From positions 1,116,001 to 1,180,000 of the forward strand of contig JAZDXN010000013.1 in NCBI GenBank assembly GCA_037013495.1: a stretch of DNA of 64,000 nucleotides. The letters are read 5' to 3'. The notes under the pieces are model-generated. The model ran no database searches. It was given only the letters and a program-made list of their open reading frames with translations, and had not been told where the DNA came from. Each line of letters opens with the position of its first letter. Position 1 is the stretch's first letter. Shown here piece after piece: positions 50,177 to 63,632 of this stretch. The translations under genes were made by a program, and so were the position numbers. The DNA is from Hippophae tibetana (Eukaryota > Streptophyta > Magnoliopsida > Rosales > Elaeagnaceae).

Positions 50177-53040
50177 TTGCTTCTCGGTATAATATTTTGT
50201 CACTTATGTTTTATCTTACACTTTCTAGCGAACAAGATATATTTGCTCGTCATTCTGGCAAACCTATCTAAACAAAATCATTTTGCAGTTAGACATATTG
50301 ATGGAGAATTCTATAACTTGGAACATGTAGTTTTGATACCTCAATTTTCTTCAATTAAGGTCAATTTCATGATTGCATGTCAAAGCGGAGACGCACTTCG
50401 TTGTAGATTCCTAGGTTTAGAAACACCTTATCCTTTTGCACACAACCGTGTTCAATTTCATCAAGAATAGATTCATCTTCTTCTAGTCCTTGAAACTCAA
50501 CAAGCCATATAGTAGATGAAAAGGTTGGAATGCATTAAGCAAGTTTTTTTGGTAACTTGAGCATTTTATATTTGGGTTTTTAGTCGATTTCTCTATGTTA
50601 AGTTTGAAGTAATCTTTACAAACTGTACTTTCTTTGTACCATTACTAAAAGAAATATCTTCGTAACAAGCTTCTAGCAATTAGTTACTTGTTATTGAAGG
50701 GGTTTTCCTAATTATAGTTGGTTCCAAAATAACGAAGAGGTCTCATTTCATATGCTACTTGTTTTATGAGAGCTAATTAATCTATTAATAATTTAACGAC
50801 GCAAACTGTCGGACACACGCTCCTGCGTATCTTTCTTCAATGGCAAGGTACGTGATCGGTTAACCACGAAACATTAAATACTTAGATCCACATTGCTTCT
50901 CGGTATAATATTTTGTCACTTATGTTTTATCTTACACTTTCTAGCGAACAAGATATATTTGCTCGTCATTCTGGCAAACCTATCTAAACAAAATCATTTT
51001 GTAGTTAGACCTATTGATGGAGCATTCTATAACTTGGAACCTATAGTTTTGATACCTCAATGTTCTTCAATTAAGGTCAAACTCATGATTGCATGTCAAA
51101 GCGAAGAGGCACTTCGTTGTAGATTCCTAGGTTTAGAAACACCTTATCCTTTTGCACACAACCGTGTTCAATTTCATCAAGAATAGATTCATCTTCTTCT
51201 GGTCCTTCAAACTCAACAAGCCATATAGGTGATGAAAAGGTTGGAATGCATTAAGGAAGTTTTTTTGGTAACTTGAGCATTTTATATTTGGGTTTTTAGT
51301 CGATTTCTCTATGTTAAGTTTGAAGTAATCTTTACAAATGGTACTTTCTTTGTAACATTAGTAAAAGAAATATCTTCGAAACAAGCTTCTAGCAATTAGT
51401 TACTTGTTATTGAAGGGGTTTTCCTAATTACAGTTGGTTCAGAAATAACGAAGAGGTCTCATTTCATATGCTACTTGTTTTATGAGAGCTAATTAATCTA
51501 TGCATAATTTAAGGATGCAAAGTGTCAGACACATGCTCCTACGTATCTTCCCTCAATGGCAAGGTATGTGATCGGTTAACCACGAAACATTAAATACTTA
51601 CATCCACATTGCTTCTATGTATAATATTTTGTCACTTATGTTTTGCCTTACACTTTCTAGCCAACAAGATATATTTGCTCGTCATTCTGGCAAACCTATC
51701 TAAACAAAATCATTTTGTAGTTAGACCTATTGATGGAGCATTCTATAACTTGGAACCTATAGTTTTGATACCTCAATGTTCTTCAATTAAGGTCAAACTC
51801 ATGATTGCATGTCAAAGCGAAGAGACACTTCGTTGTAGATTCCTAGGTTTAGAAACACCTTATCCTTTTGCACACAACCGAGTTCAATTTCATCAAGAAT
51901 AGATTCATCTTCTTCTAGTCCTTGAAACTCAACAAGCCATATAGGAGATGAAAAGGTTGGAATGCATTAAGCAAGTTTTTTTGGTAACTTGAGCGTTTTA
52001 TATTTGGGTTTTTAGTCAATTTCTCTATGTGAAGTTTGAAGTAACCTTTACAAACAGTACTTTGTTTGTACCATTAGTAAAAGAAATATCTTCGTAACAA
52101 GCTTCTAGCAATTAGTTACTTGTTATTGAAGGGGTTTTCCTCATTACAGTTGGTTCCAAAATAACGAAGAGGTCTCATTTCATATACTACATTTTTTATG
52201 AGAGCTAATTAATCTATTAATAATTTAACGATGCAAACTGTCGGACACACGCTCCTGCGTATCTTTCTTCAATGACAAAGTATGTGATCGGTTAACCACG
52301 AAACATTAAATACTTACATCCACATTGCTTATATGTATAATATTTTCTCACTTATGTTTTATCTTACACTTTCTAGCGAACAAGATATATTTGCTCGTCA
52401 TTCTGGCAAACCTATCTAAACAAAATCATTTTGTAGTTAGACCTATTGATGGAGCATTCTATAACTTGGAACATGTAGTTTTGATACCTCAATTTTCTTC
52501 AATTAAGGTCAAATTCATGATTGCATGTCAAAGCGGAGAGGCACTTCGTTGTAGATTCCTAGGTTTAGAAACACCTTATCCTTTTGCACACAACCGTGTT
52601 CAATTTCATCAAGAATAGATTCATCTTCTTCTGGTCCTTCAAACTCAACAAGCCATATAGGTGATGAAAAGGTTGGAATGCATTAAGGAAGTTTTTTTGG
52701 TAACTTGAGCATTTTATATTTGGGTTTTTAGTCGATTTCTCTATGTTAAGTTTAAAGTAATGTTTACAAACTGTACTTTCTTTGTACCATTAGTAAAAGA
52801 AATATCTTCGTAACAAGCTTCTAGCAATTAGTTACCTGTTATTGAAGGGGTTTTCCTAATTACAGTTGGTTCCAAAATAACGAAGAGGTCTCATTTCATA
52901 TGCTACTTGTTTTATGAGAGCTAATTAATCTATTAATAATTTAATGATGCAAACTGTCGGACACACGTTCCTGCGTATCTTTCTTCAATGGCAAGGTACG
53001 TGATCGGTTAACCACGAAACATTAAATACTTACATCCACA
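50177..53040 (+). repeat. 2,864-bp four-monomer repeat, copy 1 (M71-M74)
   Basis: M71 is an H/T hybrid (gttagacat and gagaattc from T, aacatgtag from H, plus ggtcaatttc and gagacgc). M72 (50893) is class I with an F-type start. M73 (51609) is class I with gaagagacac and aaccgag. M74 (52325) is class H with ttatatgt. By eye it is identical to copy 2 apart from 53036 (C versus T at 55900). The length is exactly four monomers. Confidence 0.9.
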
Positions 53041-55904
53041 TTGCTTCTCGGTATAATATTTTGTCACTTATGTTTTATCTTACACTTTCTAGCGAACAAG
53101 ATATATTTGCTCGTCATTCTGGCAAACCTATCTAAACAAAATCATTTTGCAGTTAGACATATTGATGGAGAATTCTATAACTTGGAACATGTAGTTTTGA
53201 TACCTCAATTTTCTTCAATTAAGGTCAATTTCATGATTGCATGTCAAAGCGGAGACGCACTTCGTTGTAGATTCCTAGGTTTAGAAACACCTTATCCTTT
53301 TGCACACAACCGTGTTCAATTTCATCAAGAATAGATTCATCTTCTTCTAGTCCTTGAAACTCAACAAGCCATATAGTAGATGAAAAGGTTGGAATGCATT
53401 AAGCAAGTTTTTTTGGTAACTTGAGCATTTTATATTTGGGTTTTTAGTCGATTTCTCTATGTTAAGTTTGAAGTAATCTTTACAAACTGTACTTTCTTTG
53501 TACCATTACTAAAAGAAATATCTTCGTAACAAGCTTCTAGCAATTAGTTACTTGTTATTGAAGGGGTTTTCCTAATTATAGTTGGTTCCAAAATAACGAA
53601 GAGGTCTCATTTCATATGCTACTTGTTTTATGAGAGCTAATTAATCTATTAATAATTTAACGACGCAAACTGTCGGACACACGCTCCTGCGTATCTTTCT
53701 TCAATGGCAAGGTACGTGATCGGTTAACCACGAAACATTAAATACTTAGATCCACATTGCTTCTCGGTATAATATTTTGTCACTTATGTTTTATCTTACA
53801 CTTTCTAGCGAACAAGATATATTTGCTCGTCATTCTGGCAAACCTATCTAAACAAAATCATTTTGTAGTTAGACCTATTGATGGAGCATTCTATAACTTG
53901 GAACCTATAGTTTTGATACCTCAATGTTCTTCAATTAAGGTCAAACTCATGATTGCATGTCAAAGCGAAGAGGCACTTCGTTGTAGATTCCTAGGTTTAG
54001 AAACACCTTATCCTTTTGCACACAACCGTGTTCAATTTCATCAAGAATAGATTCATCTTCTTCTGGTCCTTCAAACTCAACAAGCCATATAGGTGATGAA
54101 AAGGTTGGAATGCATTAAGGAAGTTTTTTTGGTAACTTGAGCATTTTATATTTGGGTTTTTAGTCGATTTCTCTATGTTAAGTTTGAAGTAATCTTTACA
54201 AATGGTACTTTCTTTGTAACATTAGTAAAAGAAATATCTTCGAAACAAGCTTCTAGCAATTAGTTACTTGTTATTGAAGGGGTTTTCCTAATTACAGTTG
54301 GTTCAGAAATAACGAAGAGGTCTCATTTCATATGCTACTTGTTTTATGAGAGCTAATTAATCTATGCATAATTTAAGGATGCAAAGTGTCAGACACATGC
54401 TCCTACGTATCTTCCCTCAATGGCAAGGTATGTGATCGGTTAACCACGAAACATTAAATACTTACATCCACATTGCTTCTATGTATAATATTTTGTCACT
54501 TATGTTTTGCCTTACACTTTCTAGCCAACAAGATATATTTGCTCGTCATTCTGGCAAACCTATCTAAACAAAATCATTTTGTAGTTAGACCTATTGATGG
54601 AGCATTCTATAACTTGGAACCTATAGTTTTGATACCTCAATGTTCTTCAATTAAGGTCAAACTCATGATTGCATGTCAAAGCGAAGAGACACTTCGTTGT
54701 AGATTCCTAGGTTTAGAAACACCTTATCCTTTTGCACACAACCGAGTTCAATTTCATCAAGAATAGATTCATCTTCTTCTAGTCCTTGAAACTCAACAAG
54801 CCATATAGGAGATGAAAAGGTTGGAATGCATTAAGCAAGTTTTTTTGGTAACTTGAGCGTTTTATATTTGGGTTTTTAGTCAATTTCTCTATGTGAAGTT
54901 TGAAGTAACCTTTACAAACAGTACTTTGTTTGTACCATTAGTAAAAGAAATATCTTCGTAACAAGCTTCTAGCAATTAGTTACTTGTTATTGAAGGGGTT
55001 TTCCTCATTACAGTTGGTTCCAAAATAACGAAGAGGTCTCATTTCATATACTACATTTTTTATGAGAGCTAATTAATCTATTAATAATTTAACGATGCAA
55101 ACTGTCGGACACACGCTCCTGCGTATCTTTCTTCAATGACAAAGTATGTGATCGGTTAACCACGAAACATTAAATACTTACATCCACATTGCTTATATGT
55201 ATAATATTTTCTCACTTATGTTTTATCTTACACTTTCTAGCGAACAAGATATATTTGCTCGTCATTCTGGCAAACCTATCTAAACAAAATCATTTTGTAG
55301 TTAGACCTATTGATGGAGCATTCTATAACTTGGAACATGTAGTTTTGATACCTCAATTTTCTTCAATTAAGGTCAAATTCATGATTGCATGTCAAAGCGG
55401 AGAGGCACTTCGTTGTAGATTCCTAGGTTTAGAAACACCTTATCCTTTTGCACACAACCGTGTTCAATTTCATCAAGAATAGATTCATCTTCTTCTGGTC
55501 CTTCAAACTCAACAAGCCATATAGGTGATGAAAAGGTTGGAATGCATTAAGGAAGTTTTTTTGGTAACTTGAGCATTTTATATTTGGGTTTTTAGTCGAT
55601 TTCTCTATGTTAAGTTTAAAGTAATGTTTACAAACTGTACTTTCTTTGTACCATTAGTAAAAGAAATATCTTCGTAACAAGCTTCTAGCAATTAGTTACC
55701 TGTTATTGAAGGGGTTTTCCTAATTACAGTTGGTTCCAAAATAACGAAGAGGTCTCATTTCATATGCTACTTGTTTTATGAGAGCTAATTAATCTATTAA
55801 TAATTTAATGATGCAAACTGTCGGACACACGTTCCTGCGTATCTTTCTTCAATGGCAAGGTACGTGATCGGTTAACCACGAAACATTAAATACTTACATT
55901 CACA
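53041..55904 (+). repeat. 2,864-bp four-monomer repeat, copy 2 (M75-M78)
   Basis: M75 (53041), M76 (53757), M77 (54473) and M78 (55189) reproduce M71-M74 in order, including the rare tagtagatg after M75, acttagatcc before M76 and aaagtaatgttt after M78. Confidence 0.9.
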
Positions 55905-57740
55905 TTGCTTCTCGGTATAATATTTTGTCACTTATGTTTTATCTTACACTTTCTAGCGAACAAGATATATTTGCTCGTCATTCTGGCAAACCTATCTAAA
56001 CAAAATCATTTTGCAGTTAGACATATTGATGGAGAATTCTATAACTTGGAACATGTAGTTTTGATACCTCAATTTTCTTCAATTAAGGTCAATTTCATGA
56101 TTGCATGTCAAAGCGGAGACGCACTTCGTTGTAGATTCCTAGGTTTAGAAACACCTTATCCTTTTGCACACAACCGTGTTCAATTTCATCAAGAATAGAT
56201 TCATCTTCTTCTAGTCCTTGAAACTCAACAAGCCATATAGTAGATGAAAAGGTTGGAATGCATTAAGCAAGTTTTTTTGGTAACTTGAGCATTTTATATT
56301 TGGGTTTTTAGTCGATTTCTCTATGTTAAGTTTGAAGTAATCTTTACAAACTGTACTTTCTTTGTACCATTACTAAAAGAAATATCTTCGTAACAAGCTT
56401 CTAGCAATTAGTTACTTGTTATTGAAGGGGTTTTCCTAATTATAGTTGGTTCCAAAATAACGAAGAGGTCTCATTTCATATGCTACTTGTTTTATGAGAG
56501 CTAATTAATCTATTAATAATTTAACGACGCAAACTGTCGGACACACGCTCCTGCGTATCTTTCTTCAATGGCAAGGTACGTGATCGGTTAACCACGAAAC
56601 ATTAAATACTTAGATCCACATTGCTTCTCGGTATAATATTTTGTCACTTATGTTTTATCTTACACTTTCTAGCGAACAAGATATATTTGCTCGTCATTCT
56701 GGCAAACCTATCTAAACAAAATCATTTTGTAGTTAGACCTATTGATGGAGCATTCTATAACTTGGAACCTATAGTTTTGATACCTCAATGTTCTTCAATT
56801 AAGGTCAAACTCATGATTGCATGTCAAAGCGAAGAGGCACTTCGTTGTAGATTCCTAGGTTTAGAAACACCTTATCCTTTTGCACACAACCGTGTTCAAT
56901 TTCATCAAGAATAGATTCATCTTCTTCTGGTCCTTCAAACTCAACAAGCCATATAGGTGATGAAAAGGTTGGAATGCATTAAGGAAGTTTTTTTGGTAAC
57001 TTGAGCATTTTATATTTGGGTTTTTAGTCGATTTCTCTATGTTAAGTTTGAAGTAATCTTTACAAATGGTACTTTCTTTGTAACATTAGTAAAAGAAATA
57101 TCTTCGAAACAAGCTTCTAGCAATTAGTTACTTGTTATTGAAGGGGTTTTCCTAATTACAGTTGGTTCAGAAATAACGAAGAGGTCTCATTTCATATGCT
57201 ACTTGTTTTATGAGAGCTAATTAATCTATGCATAATTTAAGGATGCAAAGTGTCAGACACATGCTCCTACGTATCTTCCCTCAATGGCAAGGTATGTGAT
57301 CGGTTAACCACGAAACATTAAATACTTACATCCACATTGCTTCTATGTATAATATTTTGTCACTTATGTTTTGCCTTACACTTTCTAGCCAACAAGATAT
57401 ATTTGCTCGTCATTCTGGCAAACCTATCTAAACAAAATCATTTTGTAGTTAGACCTATTGATGGAGCATTCTATAACTTGGAACCTATAGTTTTGATACC
57501 TCAATGTTCTTCAATTAAGGTCAAACTCATGATTGCATGTCAAAGCGAAGAGACACTTCGTTGTAGATTCCTAGGTTTAGAAACACCTTATCCTTTTGCA
57601 CACAACCGAGTTCAATTTCATCAAGAATAGATTCATCTTCTTCTAGTCCTTGAAACTCAACAAGCCATATAGGAGATGAAAAGGTTGGAATGCATTAAGC
57701 AAGTTTTTTTGGTAACTTGAGCGTTTTATATTTGGGTTTT
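55905..57740 (+). repeat. 2,864-bp repeat, copy 3 (M79-M81, incomplete)
   Basis: M79 (55905), M80 (56621) and M81 (57337) match the first three monomers of copies 1 and 2. The match ends near 57,740 in the following spacer, where gtcgattt and actttctttg replace gtcaattt and actttgtttg. A class F monomer (M82) stands where the H monomer is expected. Confidence 0.88.
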
Positions 57741-58309
57741 TAGTCGATTTCTCTATGTGAAGTTTGAAGTAACCTTTACAAACAGTACTTTCTTTGTACC
57801 ATTAGTAAAAGAAATATCTTCGTAACAAGCTTCTAGCAATTAGTTACTTGTTATTGAAGGGGTTTTCCTCATTACAGTTGGTTCCAAAATAACGAAGAGG
57901 TCTCATTTCATATACTACATTTTTTTATGAGAGCTAATTAATCTATTAATAATTTAACGATGCAAACTGTCGGACACACGCTCCTGCGTATCTTTCTTCA
58001 ATGACAAAGTATGTGATCGGTTAACCACGAAACATTAAATACATACATCCACATTGCTTCTCGGTATAATATTTTGTCACTTATGTTTTATCTTACACTT
58101 TCTAGCGAACAAGATATATTTGCTCGTCATTCTGCCAAACCTATCTAAACAAAATCATTTTGTAGTTAGACCTATTGATGGAGCATTCTATAACTTGGAA
58201 CCTGTAGTTTTGATACCTCAATTTTCTTCAATTAAGGTCAAATTCATGATTGCATGTCAAAGCGGAGGGGAACTTCGTTGTAGATTCCTAGGTGTATCAA
58301 CACCTTAAC
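57741..58309 (+). repeat. Spacer and monomer M82 (class F, broken frame)
   Basis: M82 (58054) carries gcggaggggaac, ggtgtatcaac and ccttaacc. It shares these with M67 at 47313 (offset 10,741 bp, 15 monomers plus 1 bp). The following spacer also shares ggtctttcaaac and caatttgtta with the spacer after M67. It separates the 2,864-bp repeat from the 3,148-bp repeat. Confidence 0.85.
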
Positions 58310-61300
58310 CTTTTGCACACAACCGTGTTCAATTTCATCAAGAATAGATTCATCTTCTTCTGGTCTTTCAAACTCAACAAGCCATATAGGTGATGAAAAG
58401 GTTGGAATGCATTAAGGAAGTTTTTTTGGTAACTTGAGCATTTTATATTTGGGTTTTTAGTCGATTTCTCTATGTTAAGTTTGAAGTAATCTTTACAAAC
58501 TGTACTTTCTTTGTACCATTACTAAAAGAAATATCTTCGTAACAAGCTTCTAGCAATTTGTTACTTGTTATTGAAGGGGTTTTCCTAATTACAGTTGGTT
58601 CCAAAATAACGAAGAGGTCTCATTTCATATGCTACTTGTTTTATGAGAGCTAATTAATCTATTAATAATTTAACGACGCAAACTGTCGGACACACGCTCC
58701 TGCGTATCTTTCTTCAATGGCAAGGTACGTGATCGGTTAACCACGAAACATTAAATACTTACATCCACATTGCTTCTCGGTATAATATTTTGTCACTTAT
58801 GTTTTATCTTACACTTTCTAGCGAACAAGATATATTTGCTCGTCATTCTGGCAAACCTATCTAAACAAAATCATTTTGCAGTTAGACATATTGATGGAGA
58901 ATTCTATAACTTGGAACATGTAGTTTTGATACCTCAATTTTCTTCAATTAAGGTCAATTTCATGATTGCATGTCAAAGCGGAGACGCACTTCGTTGTAGA
59001 TTCCTAGGTTTAGAAACACCTTATCCTTTTGCACACAACCGTGTTCAATTTCATCAAGAATAGATTCATCTTCTTCTAGTCCTTGAAACTCAACAAGCCA
59101 TATAGTAGATGAAAAGGTTGGAATGCATTAAGCAAGTTTTTTTGGTAACTTGAGCATTTTATATTTGGGTTTTTAGTCGATTTCTCTATGTTAAGTTTGA
59201 AGTAATCTTTACAAACTGTACTTTCTTTGTACCATTACTAAAAGAAATATCTTCGTAACAAGCTTCTAGCAATTAGTTACTTGTTATTGAAGGGGTTTTC
59301 CTAATTATAGTTGGTTCCAAAATAACGAAGAGGTCTCATTTCATATGCTACTTGTTTTATGAGAGCTAATTAATCTATTAATAATTTAACGACGCAAACT
59401 GTCGGACACACGCTCCTGCGTATCTTTCTTCAATGGCAAGGTACGTGATCGGTTAACCACGAAACATTAAATACTTAGATCCACATTGCTTCTCGGTATA
59501 ATATTTTGTCACTTATGTTTTATCTTACACTTTCTAGCGAACAAGATATATTTGCTCGTCATTCTGGCAAACCTATCTAAACAAAATCATTTTGTAGTTA
59601 GACCTATTGATGGAGCATTCTATAACTTGGAACCTATAGTTTTGATACCTCAATGTTCTTCAATTAAGGTCAAACTCATGATTGCATGTCAAAGCGAAGA
59701 GGTACTTCGTTGTAGATTCCTAGGTTTAGAAACACCTTATCCTTTTGCACACAACCGTGTTCAATTTCATCAAGAATAGATTCATCTTCTTCTGGTCCTT
59801 GAAACTCAACAAGCCATATAGGTGATGAAAAGGTTGGAATGCATTAAGGAAGTTTTTTTGGTAACTTGAGCATTTTATATTTGGGTTTTTAGTCGATTTC
59901 TCTATGTTAAGTTTGAAGTAACCTTTACAAACTGTACTTTCTTTGTAACATTAGTAAAAGAAATATCTTCGAAACAAGCTTCTAGCAATTAGTTACTTGT
60001 TATTGAAGGGGTTTTCCTCATTACAGTTGGTTCTAAAATAACGAAGAGGTCTCATTTCATATACTACATATTTTTATGAGAGCTAATTAATCTATTAATA
60101 ATTTAATGATGCAAACTGTCGGACACACGCTCCTGCGTATCTTTCTTCAATGACAAAGTATGTGATCGGTTAACCACGAAACATTAAATACATACATCCA
60201 CATTGCTTCTCGGTATAATATTTTGTCACTTATGTTTTATCTTACACTTTCTAGCGAACAAGATATATTTGCTCGTCATTCTGGCAAACCTATCTAAACA
60301 AAATCATTTTGTAGTTAGACCTATTGATGGAGCATTCTATAACTTGGAACCTGTAGTTTTGATACCTCAATTTTCTTCAATTAAGGTCAAATTCATGATT
60401 GCATGTCAAAGCGGAGAGGCACTTCGTTTCAATGGCAAGGTACGTGATCGGTTAACCACGAAACATTGAATACTTACATTCACATTGCTTCTATGTATAA
60501 TATTTTGTCACTTATGTTTTATCTTACACTTTCTAGCCAACAAGATATATTTGCTTGTCATTGTGGCAAACCTATCTAAACAAAAACATTTTGCAGTTAG
60601 ACATATTGATGGAGAATTCTATAACTTGGAACCTGTAGTTTTGATACCTCAATGTACTTCAATTATGGTCAAACTCATGATTGCATGTCAAAGCGGAGAG
60701 GCACTTCGTTGTAGATTCCTAGGTTTAGAAACACCTTATCCTTTTGCACACAACCGTGTTCAATTTCATCAAGAATAGATTCATCTTCTTCTAGTCCTTG
60801 AAACTCAACAAGCCATATAGGAGATGAAAAGGTTGGAATGCATTAAGCAAGTTTTTTTGGTAACTTGAGCGTTTTATATTTGGGTTTTTAGTCGATTTCT
60901 CTATGTGAAGTTTGAAGTAACCTTTACAAACTGTACTTTCTTTGTACCATTAGTAAAAGAAATATCTTTGTAAAAAGCTTCTAGCAATTAGTTACTTGTT
61001 ATTGAAGGGGTTTTCCTCATTACAGTTGGTTCCAAAATAACGAAGAGGTCTCATTTCATATACTACATATTTTTATGAGAGCTAATTAATCTATTAATAA
61101 TTTAACGATGCAAACAGTCGGACACACGCTCCTGCGTATCTTTCTTCAATGACAAAGTATGTGATCGGTTAACCACGAAACATTAAATACTTACATCCAC
61201 ATTGCTTCTCGGTATAATATTTTGTCACTTATGTTTTATCTTACACTTTCTAGCGAACAAGATATATTTGCTCGTCATTCTGCCAAACCTATCTAAACAA

Positions 61301-61457
61301 AATCATTTTGTAGTTAGACCTATTGATGGAGCATTCTATAACTTGGAACCTGTAGTTTTGATACCTCAATTTTCTTCAATTAAGGTCAAATTCATGATTG
61401 CATGTCAAAGCGGAGAGGCACTTCGTTGTAGATTCCTAGGTTTAGAAACACCTTATC
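58310..61457 (+). repeat. 3,148-bp repeat with a truncated monomer, copy 1
   Basis: The unit runs through M83 (58770, H/T hybrid like M71), M84 (59486, I), M85 (60203, only 282 bp), M86 (60485, T) and the M87 body (61202, F). It equals four monomers plus 284 bp. The left boundary is placed where M82 and M87 stop differing, and it is uncertain by tens of bases. One substitution against copy 2 is visible: T at 59703 versus C at 62851. Confidence 0.85.
60203..60484 (+). repeat. Truncated monomer M85 (282 bp)
   Basis: A class F body runs normally to gcacttcgtt and then jumps at 60427-60429 into the tail of an S2-type spacer (ttcaatggcaagg, ending in acattcac). At most 1 bp is shared at the joint. 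The next body is class T. S2 normally lies between I and T, so the lost DNA may be about 1,150 bp (an I monomer as well) and not just the 434 bp missing from one unit; this is inference from the ancestral order. Confidence 0.9.
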
Positions 61458-63350
61458 CTTTTGCACACAACCGTGTTCAATTTCATCAAGAATAGATTCA
61501 TCTTCTTCTGGTCTTTCAAACTCAACAAGCCATATAGGTGATGAAAAGGTTGGAATGCATTAAGGAAGTTTTTTTGGTAACTTGAGCATTTTATATTTGG
61601 GTTTTTAGTCGATTTCTCTATGTTAAGTTTGAAGTAATCTTTACAAACTGTACTTTCTTTGTACCATTACTAAAAGAAATATCTTCGTAACAAGCTTCTA
61701 GCAATTTGTTACTTGTTATTGAAGGGGTTTTCCTAATTACAGTTGGTTCCAAAATAACGAAGAGGTCTCATTTCATATGCTACTTGTTTTATGAGAGCTA
61801 ATTAATCTATTAATAATTTAACGACGCAAACTGTCGGACACACGCTCCTGCGTATCTTTCTTCAATGGCAAGGTACGTGATCGGTTAACCACGAAACATT
61901 AAATACTTACATCCACATTGCTTCTCGGTATAATATTTTGTCACTTATGTTTTATCTTACACTTTCTAGCGAACAAGATATATTTGCTCGTCATTCTGGC
62001 AAACCTATCTAAACAAAATCATTTTGCAGTTAGACATATTGATGGAGAATTCTATAACTTGGAACATGTAGTTTTGATACCTCAATTTTCTTCAATTAAG
62101 GTCAATTTCATGATTGCATGTCAAAGCGGAGACGCACTTCGTTGTAGATTCCTAGGTTTAGAAACACCTTATCCTTTTGCACACAACCGTGTTCAATTTC
62201 ATCAAGAATAGATTCATCTTCTTCTAGTCCTTGAAACTCAACAAGCCATATAGTAGATGAAAAGGTTGGAATGCATTAAGCAAGTTTTTTTGGTAACTTG
62301 AGCATTTTATATTTGGGTTTTTAGTCGATTTCTCTATGTTAAGTTTGAAGTAATCTTTACAAACTGTACTTTCTTTGTACCATTACTAAAAGAAATATCT
62401 TCGTAACAAGCTTCTAGCAATTAGTTACTTGTTATTGAAGGGGTTTTCCTAATTATAGTTGGTTCCAAAATAACGAAGAGGTCTCATTTCATATGCTACT
62501 TGTTTTATGAGAGCTAATTAATCTATTAATAATTTAACGACGCAAACTGTCGGACACACGCTCCTGCGTATCTTTCTTCAATGGCAAGGTACGTGATCGG
62601 TTAACCACGAAACATTAAATACTTAGATCCACATTGCTTCTCGGTATAATATTTTGTCACTTATGTTTTATCTTACACTTTCTAGCGAACAAGATATATT
62701 TGCTCGTCATTCTGGCAAACCTATCTAAACAAAATCATTTTGTAGTTAGACCTATTGATGGAGCATTCTATAACTTGGAACCTATAGTTTTGATACCTCA
62801 ATGTTCTTCAATTAAGGTCAAACTCATGATTGCATGTCAAAGCGAAGAGGCACTTCGTTGTAGATTCCTAGGTTTAGAAACACCTTATCCTTTTGCACAC
62901 AACCGTGTTCAATTTCATCAAGAATAGATTCATCTTCTTCTGGTCCTTGAAACTCAACAAGCCATATAGGTGATGAAAAGGTTGGAATGCATTAAGGAAG
63001 TTTTTTTGGTAACTTGAGCATTTTATATTTGGGTTTTTAGTCGATTTCTCTATGTTAAGTTTGAAGTAACCTTTACAAACTGTACTTTCTTTGTAACATT
63101 AGTAAAAGAAATATCTTCGAAACAAGCTTCTAGCAATTAGTTACTTGTTATTGAAGGGGTTTTCCTCATTACAGTTGGTTCTAAAATAACGAAGAGGTCT
63201 CATTTCATATACTACATATTTTTATGAGAGCTAATTAATCTATTAATAATTTAATGATGCAAACTGTCGGACACACGCTCCTGCGTATCTTTCTTCAATG
63301 ACAAAGTATGTGATCGGTTAACCACGAAACATTAAATACATACATCCACA

Positions 63351-63632
63351 TTGCTTCTCGGTATAATATTTTGTCACTTATGTTTTATCTTACACTTTCT
63401 AGCGAACAAGATATATTTGCTCGTCATTCTGGCAAACCTATCTAAACAAAATCATTTTGTAGTTAGACCTATTGATGGAGCATTCTATAACTTGGAACCT
63501 GTAGTTTTGATACCTCAATTTTCTTCAATTAAGGTCAAATTCATGATTGCATGTCAAAGCGGAGAGGCACTTCGTTTCAATGGCAAGGTACGTGATCGGT
63601 TAACCACGAAACATTGAATACTTACATTCACA
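63351..63632 (+). repeat. Truncated monomer M90 (282 bp), copy of M85
   Basis: It has the same joint as M85, here at 63575-63577, exactly 3,148 bp downstream and with identical flanks. The truncation happened once and was then duplicated with its neighbours. Confidence 0.9.
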
